DNA of 58,337 nucleotides from Paracoccaceae bacterium (lineage in GTDB: Bacteria > Pseudomonadota > Alphaproteobacteria > Rhodobacterales > Rhodobacteraceae): NCBI GenBank assembly GCA_027484915.1, contig JAIXSA010000146.1, positions 1-58,337 of the forward strand, in the 5' to 3' direction. Below the pieces are notes generated by a model. It was not told the origin of the DNA. It made no database searches and saw only the letters and a program-made list of their open reading frames with translations. Numbering within the stretch: the first letter of the stretch is position 1; every line of letters begins with the position of its first letter. The position numbers and the translations under genes are program-made. Positions 52,279 to 58,337 of the stretch are shown here, in pieces.

Positions 52279-53325
52279 TTAAGCTTTTGCGCTGCGCAGG
52301 GTGTTGGCAAGCACGGCCTGCGCCGCGTCGAGGATGGGCGCCGCCGATGCCGCCGCGTGGCGGCCCGACCAATAGGTTTCGGGGCGGCATTGAAGCAGGA
52401 TCAGATTGCTGCCCGATGGCAGATCGCGGTCGATTGCAAATTCGATGTCGACCGGATGGCCGTGCTGCCGTTCAAGCGCCTTGCCCAGTTTGGCAAGTGC
52501 CGTGACCTCGTCATCGGTCAGGCAAAAGAGGGCGCGGCGGTCGGGCGATACATCGGCCACGGTGGCACCGTCGACGTATTCGATTGCCTTTTCGCCCAGC
52601 ACCTTTTCGACCAGTCCCAGCCCGATCTTGTTCACCACGAAGCGGTCCGGCGTCACCTCGCCACCGACGACCGACAGGCCAAGGCCGTAGGCAGCCTCGA
52701 TGGCAATGCGCGACCGGTCGCCCGTCAACGGTGACAGGGTGAACATCACCCCCGCCGCCCGTGCGTTGACGGTCTTTTGCACGACCACGGCCATTTCCAC
52801 CTCGGTCGGCTGGATGCCGTTCTTCCAGGCATAGGACATGGACCGCGCGGTATAGGCACTGGCCCAGCAGCGCCGGACGTAAAGCGCCACCTCGTCGATC
52901 CCGCGCATGCCGACGAAGGTGTCATATTCGCCTGCGAAACTGGCCCCTTCGGCATCTTCCGCCGTAGCGCTCGACCGCACGGCGACCGATACGTCCGGCC
53001 CGCAGACGGCGCAAAGCGCGTCATAGGCGCGGGCGATTTCGGCGCGGATCGCGGGGGGGAAATCCCCCTCGTCGAACATCGCGCGAATTTGCATCTCGGC
53101 GGCCTCAAGACCCTCGATCTTCTCGTGATCCACACCCGCCAGCAGATCGACGATGCGCGTGCGGATGCCACTGTCTTCCAGATGCTGATGATAAGCGGCA
53201 GTCGACACGGTGAACCCCGGAGCAACCGGCAGCCCCGCCTGGGCCATCTGGGCAAGGCCAAGCGCCTTGCCCCCGACCAGCCTGGCATCCAGGCTGGCCT
53301 TGTCCGCGAACGGAATGGTGAACAT
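52279..53325 (-). CDS. ATP-grasp subunit of a split PEP-synthase-like dikinase
   Basis: 348 residues. Corresponds to the N-terminal ATP-binding domain of PEP synthase: GGKALGLAQMAQAGLPVAPGF, VAVRSSATAEDAEGASFAGEYDTFVG, MAVVVQKTVNARAAGVMFT, and the end HPVDIEFAIDRD...LILLQCRPET. Splits ATP to phosphorylate the His of its partner. Size matches subunit 2 of phenylphosphate synthase (about 40 kDa) and the ATP domain of rifampin phosphotransferase. Follows the His subunit gene by eight bases. Confidence 0.9.
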   Translation of the reverse strand: MFTIPFADKASLDARLVGGKALGLAQMAQAGLPVAPGFTVSTAAYHQHLEDSGIRTRIVDLLAGVDHEKIEGLEAAEMQIRAMFDEGDFPPAIRAEIARAYDALCAVCGPDVSVAVRSSATAEDAEGASFAGEYDTFVGMRGIDEVALYVRRCWASAYTARSMSYAWKNGIQPTEVEMAVVVQKTVNARAAGVMFTLSPLTGDRSRIAIEAAYGLGLSVVGGEVTPDRFVVNKIGLGLVEKVLGEKAIEYVDGATVADVSPDRRALFCLTDDEVTALAKLGKALERQHGHPVDIEFAIDRDLPSGSNLILLQCRPETYWSGRHAAASAAPILDAAQAVLANTLRSAKA

Positions 53326-53333
53326 CTCTGGCC

Positions 53334-55145
53334 TCACAGCACTTCGACAAGGCCGGTGCGCCCGTCGATGCGCACCCGCTGGCCGGTTTTCAGGCGCGCC
53401 GAGGCGAAGCCCGTCGAAACCACGGCCGGCATCCCGTATTCGCGGCAGACGATGGCTGCGTGGCTCATCATGCCGCCGATGTCGGTGACAACGCCCGCCA
53501 CCACCGAAAAAGCCGAGGCCCATGACGGGGCGGTGATCGGAGCCACGAGGATTTCGCCGGGCTGAAGATCGGCGATTTCGCTTTCATGCCGGATCACACG
53601 CACCGGCCCTTCGGCAACACCGGGGGAAGCGGGAATTCCCTTGAAGGTCAGCCCGTCCGCCGTGGTGGCCCCCAGCCATTCCTTCACCCGCTCGGTCGTG
53701 ACGCCATAGTTCATCACGGCAAAGGGATCGTTCACCTCGGCAGGCGGCAGGCCATAGGCGGGCGTGATCGACGCCGACCGCAATGCCGCCATGATGCCCT
53801 TGCGGCGACCGATCTCGGCCTGCCAATGCGCCACACCCCGCGCCGGAACGCCGATGGCCCAGGACTGGAACGCGTCTGCCAGTGCCTGATCCAACTCGAA
53901 GCGGTTCAGGTGGTAAAGGTCTTCCTCGTCCTTGAAGAAGCCGATCTTGACCAGCATCCGCGACAGTTCGCGCACCTTTTGCCAGAACACCGCATGGGTC
54001 CAGTGTTCGACATAGATGTTGTGCTCTTCGATATAGGGGAACACGGCCCGCGACAGGTTCAGCGCGTCATCGAAACGCTTGGCCTCGGTCGGGTTCAGCA
54101 ACGCACGGTATTCACCGGCAAGCTCGTCCTGTTCGGCGGCAAGCTGCTCGACGGGGCGGTCGATGTTTTCGCCCGCAAGCAGCCGTTCGGCATAGCGCGC
54201 AATCCCCTGCAGCGGGACCGACAGATCGTCGTTCCAGGTCTTCTGGTCATGCAGGAAGCCATATTCCGAAAAATAGTTGAACCATGGATCGCGGGTCGCC
54301 TCGAAATCGGCGTGCCAAGCCTTGCCGGCTTCGGTTTGCGCCAATGCCGCAAAGACCGTCTCGGGCGAACCGCCCGCCGTCAGGACCGGGCCGATACCCG
54401 CGGCAACACCCGCCTTGGCAAGCCGGCGCAGCTCTTCGTCGGGGCGGAACATGATGCCCTTGATGCCTGCCACCATGCGGGCGACCGTCTGGTCCTCGAT
54501 CTCGGGGAAGGCGTCCTTGCAGAATTGGAAGAACACCATGTAGGCGCCGTAGCCCAGGCCCAGCATCTCGAAGTGATACTGCCAGATCAGGAAGAATTCA
54601 TCGACCAGCCGGTGATAGTTCTCGATCACCTGCCAGCTTGCCGACTTGCCCCAGCCTTTCGTGACCACTTCTTCCGGCTCGAATTCGGGGAAGGAATCGA
54701 AGCTCAGACCCTTCATCACCTTGATCGAGGCGAGCATCTTCTCTTTCCACTGGGCGTAAAGCTGGGGCCAGTTCTGGAAGTAATGCCCCGCACGCAGCCC
54801 GAACAGTTCGGCCCGCTTGCCGATCTCGGCAGAGTCGGTCACCGGCAGCGGGCAGATATAGACGAACCCGTTGACCATGCGCACGTCGAGACCGAGAGAG
54901 GTCGGAAGCGCGATGGAACGGGTCGAGTTCACCCCCACGCCCAGATAGACCGCCTCGGCGCCAATGCTGTCGAACGGATGCACGGCGCGCGACCAGTGCA
55001 TGCTGTCGGCAAACCAGAAGCGGCTGTCCTCGGTCCCGCGCCCTTCGGGCTGCGAGACGAGGTAGTAGGGATACATCTTTTCCCAACCCTCGGCCCCTTT
55101 GGGCGCTGCAGCTTCGTGAAAGAATTCAAAGCGTTCGTTCTTCAT
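53334..55145 (-). CDS. Phosphohistidine and substrate subunit of a split dikinase
   Basis: 603 residues. The C-terminal swivelling domain has GGMMSHAAIVCREYGMPAVV with the phosphorylatable His at about 562, near the His 569 I recall for phenylphosphate synthase. The protein ends 41 residues later, so the PEP/pyruvate TIM barrel that follows this domain in PEP synthase is absent. The first 480 residues are a helical substrate domain, as in phenylphosphate synthase subunit 1 or the middle domain of rifampin phosphotransferase. It should therefore phosphorylate a hydroxyl or enol other than pyruvate; the substrate is unknown. Its start overlaps the HAD stop (ATGA). Confidence 0.87.
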   Translation of the reverse strand: MKNERFEFFHEAAAPKGAEGWEKMYPYYLVSQPEGRGTEDSRFWFADSMHWSRAVHPFDSIGAEAVYLGVGVNSTRSIALPTSLGLDVRMVNGFVYICPLPVTDSAEIGKRAELFGLRAGHYFQNWPQLYAQWKEKMLASIKVMKGLSFDSFPEFEPEEVVTKGWGKSASWQVIENYHRLVDEFFLIWQYHFEMLGLGYGAYMVFFQFCKDAFPEIEDQTVARMVAGIKGIMFRPDEELRRLAKAGVAAGIGPVLTAGGSPETVFAALAQTEAGKAWHADFEATRDPWFNYFSEYGFLHDQKTWNDDLSVPLQGIARYAERLLAGENIDRPVEQLAAEQDELAGEYRALLNPTEAKRFDDALNLSRAVFPYIEEHNIYVEHWTHAVFWQKVRELSRMLVKIGFFKDEEDLYHLNRFELDQALADAFQSWAIGVPARGVAHWQAEIGRRKGIMAALRSASITPAYGLPPAEVNDPFAVMNYGVTTERVKEWLGATTADGLTFKGIPASPGVAEGPVRVIRHESEIADLQPGEILVAPITAPSWASAFSVVAGVVTDIGGMMSHAAIVCREYGMPAVVSTGFASARLKTGQRVRIDGRTGLVEVL

Positions 55146-56017
55146 CTGGTGTCTCCTCCCAAGAGATTTCGTGTGTTGGCAAGCAGGCGCAGCAGGTGCG
55201 CCGCGTCCTGCGCCACGAGATGCGGTTGATCCGTCGGTGGCAGTTGGGGCAGTTCGGCTTCGGTGGTCCCACCCGACAGGACAAGCACGCCAAGCCCCGC
55301 CATCTCGCGGGCCATGCGGACCTCGATCGAAGCCATGTCGCCCATGATGACGAGGTCGCCGCCACCAAGCCTTGCGCGCAAAACGCCTGCGAGTGCTGCC
55401 GAGGGTTTGCCGCAGACCAGGGGGGCCACGCCGGTGATGCCATGAATCGCGCGGGCGATTGCGGTCGAGCTTGAAACCGCCCGCCCTGCCCCGCCGTGGA
55501 ACCACGGCGTATCGACCGTCAGGTAGAACACCGCGCCATGATCCGCGATGGCAAGGCATGCTGCGTTGATATCGCGCGAGGCATAGGTATCGGCGGCCCC
55601 CACAACCACGGCGACCGGCACTTCGCCCGGGCCGGCGATGCGCACCCCCGCCTCCGCCAGCGCCTGGAACATGCCGTCCTCGCCAAGCGCCACGACAGGC
55701 CCCGCGCCATGCACTGCCGCGATATGGTCGGCTGATGCCGTGGCAGCGGTGATCATGTCGGCGTCGGCCACATCTAGGCCGATCTTGCGCAGATGCGCCG
55801 CATAATGCGCGACGGGCCGCTGCGAGGCATTGGTGCAGACGATCACCTGCTTGCCAGTCGCCTTCAGCCAGCCAAGGAACTCGACCGCGCCGTCGATCGG
55901 AACGCCGCCCGCCCCGCCCGCCTTGGCGGTGCGAACGATGCAGCCGTCGACATCCAGCACCCATGCGGGGGCTGCCGCGATGCGGGCGACCATTTCGGGA
56001 TCATTGGTAAAGCTCAT
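55142..56017 (-). CDS. HAD-superfamily phosphatase, NagD-like
   Basis: 291 residues. HAD motif I VLDVDGCIVRT (Asp 22 nucleophile, Asp 24 acid), motif II CTNASQRP, motif III Lys in CGKPSAA, motif IV LVIMGDMASIE. The C2-type cap in the middle places it with NagD / phosphoglycolate phosphatases. Motif I has DGC where DGT is usual. Overlaps both neighbours by four bases, so it is made together with the carboxylase and the dikinase; it might remove phosphate from a phosphorylated intermediate or side product. Confidence 0.88.
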   Translation of the reverse strand: MSFTNDPEMVARIAAAPAWVLDVDGCIVRTAKAGGAGGVPIDGAVEFLGWLKATGKQVIVCTNASQRPVAHYAAHLRKIGLDVADADMITAATASADHIAAVHGAGPVVALGEDGMFQALAEAGVRIAGPGEVPVAVVVGAADTYASRDINAACLAIADHGAVFYLTVDTPWFHGGAGRAVSSSTAIARAIHGITGVAPLVCGKPSAALAGVLRARLGGGDLVIMGDMASIEVRMAREMAGLGVLVLSGGTTEAELPQLPPTDQPHLVAQDAAHLLRLLANTRNLLGGDTR

Positions 56018-57474
56018 TTCGCGCCACCTTTCGCGCCGGTCATGGCCATTGCGCCCGAACCCGCCTTGATGCTGACCGACCAAGGCCGGTCCTGATCGGA
56101 AAGCTGCGCCAGCAGCGCCGCCATGCCGCCATCGGCCCGACCGCGCCGCGCCGCCATCGCGTCCACCTGCTCGGCGGGCATCACCGCCCGAAGCAGCAGG
56201 TCCTCGTCGGATATCCCCGCGCCAAAACGGGCCCGCACCTCGGCCAGCGTCGGCTCTTCGCGGGGCTTGCGCTGCTTGGCGCGGGGGGTCGCTATCGCGC
56301 GGTCCAACAGGTTCTGGTCCACCTGTCCGGGCATCGGCCCGAACTCTCCAAGCAGCAGGTCCACCACCTCGTCCGACAGGCGGCCATACCGCTCGCCGGT
56401 CACCAGGTTCAGCGTGGCCTGCGCCACGATGTATTGCGCGAAGGGCGTCACCACGATGGGCCAACCCAGATCCTCGCGCACCCGCACCGCCTCGTCGGTG
56501 ATGCGCGGAGCAAGGTCGGGGCGGCCCATCTCGGCCAGTTGGCGGCGGGTGGTCGTCAAGACCCCGCCCGCCAATGTGTGGCGGTAGTAATCCTCGTCAT
56601 ATTCCACGGGCGCGGCCTCTGGCAGGTCCATCAACCGCGCTTCGCGGCGCAAACGGTCGGACGCTGCCTGCATCGCCTGCGCGTCGACGGAAACAGAATG
56701 GCCTCGCGCGATCAGGTTCTTTACCAGTTGCAGGGCGTTGCTGTGCGACGACCCGTTGGCAACCGGCGGCAGGGCGCAATGCAGCTTCGACATCCCCAGA
56801 TCGGCCGCCGCAAGCAGCGTCAGGGGGGCGATGCCGGTATTGCAATGGGTGTGGATTTCATCGATGGCCAGCCGCTTCAACCGCGCCCGCAGCTTGGGGA
56901 TCAGGCGGTGCAGCCGCTCGGGCGTAAGAAGGCCGGAAGGGTCCTTGAGATAGATCGAATCGATATCGGTGCACCCGTCCAGTTCCGCGATCCGGTCGGC
57001 GTAGAAGTCATCCGTGTGCACGGGACTGAGGGTGAAGCAGATGCCCGCCACCACCTCCTCGAACCCCGCCTGTTTCGCCATACGGGCGTTCTCGCGGGTC
57101 GAGGCCATGTCGGACATCGGATCGACAACCCACATCCGGGTCACGCCATGACGGCGCAGCAGGTCATAGGCCAGTTGCAGCACCGATTTCGGGGTCTGGC
57201 CAAAGCTGATGAAGCGCCGCCCCGTGGTCAGGAAGCCCAGCTTCGCCCGCGGGGCCAGTCGCCGCGCCAGGTCGAGCCGCGCAAACGGGTCTTCTTTCTG
57301 GTAGCGCACCGCCACCGCAAGGATCGTGCTGGTCAAAAGCTCGATCGCTTCATAGCCGCACTGGTCCAGAAGGGGCATCACCTGCCGCACCATGCGGTCG
57401 GTCACGCCGGTAGCCCCCCAGACGCTCTGGTTGCCGTCCCGCAGCGAGACGTCGATCAGTTTCACATCGGTCAT
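56014..57474 (-). CDS. Biotin-dependent carboxyltransferase (pyruvate carboxylase B / OadA type)
   Basis: 486 residues. TIM-barrel carboxyltransferase: LRDGNQS (11-17), metal His in EIHTHCNTG (His 208, His 210), carbamylated-Lys position Lys 177 in YLKDPSGLL, and the C-terminal PYC/OADA domain with LGWPIVVTPFAQYIVAQATLNLVTGERYG. No biotinyl domain follows: there is no AMKM, and the tail ends KAGSGAMAMTGAKGGAK. The biotin carrier must be encoded elsewhere, perhaps upstream of the window. Carboxylates a keto compound, usually at the carbon next to C=O; the true substrate is unknown. Confidence 0.9.
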   Translation of the reverse strand: MTDVKLIDVSLRDGNQSVWGATGVTDRMVRQVMPLLDQCGYEAIELLTSTILAVAVRYQKEDPFARLDLARRLAPRAKLGFLTTGRRFISFGQTPKSVLQLAYDLLRRHGVTRMWVVDPMSDMASTRENARMAKQAGFEEVVAGICFTLSPVHTDDFYADRIAELDGCTDIDSIYLKDPSGLLTPERLHRLIPKLRARLKRLAIDEIHTHCNTGIAPLTLLAAADLGMSKLHCALPPVANGSSHSNALQLVKNLIARGHSVSVDAQAMQAASDRLRREARLMDLPEAAPVEYDEDYYRHTLAGGVLTTTRRQLAEMGRPDLAPRITDEAVRVREDLGWPIVVTPFAQYIVAQATLNLVTGERYGRLSDEVVDLLLGEFGPMPGQVDQNLLDRAIATPRAKQRKPREEPTLAEVRARFGAGISDEDLLLRAVMPAEQVDAMAARRGRADGGMAALLAQLSDQDRPWSVSIKAGSGAMAMTGAKGGAK

Positions 57475-58337
57475 GGCAGGCGTCCTTCGGCAAATTCCTC
57501 TTCCAGCCAGCGCGTCGTGATCGTGTTGGCGACCACATCGGGATGCGCCAGAAGACGGGCGAGAAGCGCGCGGTTGGTGATGGGCCCTTCGACCTCAAGC
57601 CGGTCGATGGCGCGAGCCGCGAGGGCAAGCGCCGCCGGTCGGTCAACTCCCGTGGCGATGACCTTGGCCATCAGCGCGTCGTAATGGGGCGGGAACAGAT
57701 AGCCTTCGTAGACATGGCTATCGAGCCGCACACCACCCACAGGCGCAGGGCGCCAGCGCGTCAGACGGCCCGGTGTCGGACGCAGCCCCTGGTCCGGGTC
57801 CTGCGCGGTCAGGCGCAGTTCGATCGCGTGGCCTTCCAGGCGGATGTCATCCTGCGCAAAGGGCAGCGCACCGCCAAAGGCCACAAGGATCTGTTCGCGC
57901 ACCAGATCAACGCCCGTGACCGCCTCGGTCACCGGGTGTTCGACCTGCACGCGGGGGTTCACTTCAAGAAAGCAGATATCCCGAGTTTCGACGTCATAGA
58001 GGAACTCGACAGTGCCAAGGCCCTGATAGGCCAGCCCGCGTCCGATCAGCAGCGCGTAGTCATGCAGGCGCTTGCGATCTTCGGGGTGAAGGGCTGCCGA
58101 AGGCGCTTCTTCAAGGATCTTCTGGTAGCGGAACTGCAAGGTGCATTCGCGTTCCCCCAGATGAACGCAGTTCCCGTGCGCATCGCCAAGGATCTGCACC
58201 TCGATATGTTTTGCCGCCCGCACGAAGCGTTCCAGGAACACCGTCCCGTCCCCAAAGGCCGCAGCTGCCTCTGATGATGCGACCGACCACGCCTGCGCAA
58301 GTTCTTCGATCGCGGTGACAAGCTTCATGCCGCGACC
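57471..58337 (-). CDS. Biotin carboxylase subunit, 5' end outside window
   Basis: The last 289 residues of an AccC/PycA-type biotin carboxylase. The visible part starts in the glycine-rich ATP loop (GRGMKLV), then [44 protein letters not shown] and the C-terminal subdomain with GRLTRWRPAP and VYEGYLFPPHYDALMAKVIATG. It ends after about 450 residues' worth of biotin carboxylase, with no biotinyl domain. Its stop overlaps the carboxyltransferase start (ATGA). The operon therefore begins at or beyond this gene. Confidence 0.92.
   Translation of the reverse strand, partial: GRGMKLVTAIEELAQAWSVASSEAAAAFGDGTVFLERFVRAAKHIEVQILGDAHGNCVHLGERECTLQFRYQKILEEAPSAALHPEDRKRLHDYALLIGRGLAYQGLGTVEFLYDVETRDICFLEVNPRVQVEHPVTEAVTGVDLVREQILVAFGGALPFAQDDIRLEGHAIELRLTAQDPDQGLRPTPGRLTRWRPAPVGGVRLDSHVYEGYLFPPHYDALMAKVIATGVDRPAALALAARAIDRLEVEGPITNRALLARLLAHPDVVANTITTRWLEEEFAEGRLP

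Noticed and set aside
53334-55145. Annotation as ordinary PEP synthase or pyruvate phosphate dikinase
   Set aside because: The PEP/pyruvate-binding barrel is missing and the domain order differs from those enzymes.
55146-55964. Extension of the dikinase His subunit by about 270 residues
   Set aside because: It is the shadow frame of the HAD gene; the ATG at 55145 overlaps the HAD stop as the other operon genes do.

Overview
The window reads as a chromosomal segment of a Rhodobacteraceae (Paracoccaceae) alphaproteobacterium. The support is high GC, the propionyl-CoA carboxylase locus with its PccR-type regulator, divergent betI-betA/choXWV choline genes, bioMNY, a putA gene with a divergent Lrp-type regulator, and the order murA - DUF2948 - hisD - UPF0262 - LMW phosphatase. 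No rRNA, CRISPR array or intact transposon is visible. One tRNA gene (Thr, GGU) is present.

Layout. 1-8.2 kb: pccA (cut by the window edge), small lipoproteins, DUF6497, pccB, a DUF486 membrane protein, a Bcr/CflA-type exporter and pccR, with TTTGCAAA-type operators before pccB and pccR. 8.3-13.8 kb: DUF465 protein behind an FNR-like box, then betA-betI divergent from choX-choW-choV. 14-19.7 kb: topA, dprA, gabT, a glycine-zipper lipoprotein. 19.8-24.4 kb: biotin ECF transporter bioMNY, convergent with an aroQ - short acyl-CoA-ligase-like - unusual thiolase operon. 24.5-29.3 kb: metF/metR, suhB, L,D-transpeptidase, DUF1194, rhomboid. 29.3-38 kb: putA/putR, DoxX, a small basic protein, a Rieske oxygenase, an EamA transporter, adenine deaminase. 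38.3-39.8 kb: a secreted protein of seven delta-60-like repeats. 39.9-47 kb: an EEP-family protein, a membrane protein, a quinone reductase/HxlR pair and the murA-hisD group. 47.1-48.8 kb: tRNA-Thr followed by an integrase stub, a regulator stub and degenerate DNA, i.e. the scar of an integrated element. 48.8-58.3 kb: an Hsp70-like gene, then an eight-gene operon running off the right edge.

That right-hand operon is the most interesting part. Reading 5' to 3' on the minus strand it encodes a biotin carboxylase (partial), a pyruvate-carboxylase-type carboxyltransferase, a HAD phosphatase, a dikinase split into a phosphohistidine/substrate subunit and an ATP-grasp subunit (as in phenylphosphate synthase and rifampin phosphotransferase), an SDR dehydrogenase, a beta-keto-acid cleavage enzyme (BKACE) with an altered zinc site, and a hot-dog thioesterase. 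The genes overlap or lie within 10 bases of each other. Together they suggest a route in which an alcohol/ketone is oxidised, phosphorylated, carboxylated and cleaved. This is inference: I know of no described pathway with this gene set.

Several parts share a theme: two biotin-dependent carboxylases and a biotin importer, and choline, proline and propionate use. Two families of palindromic intergenic DNA recur, one of them always between convergent genes.
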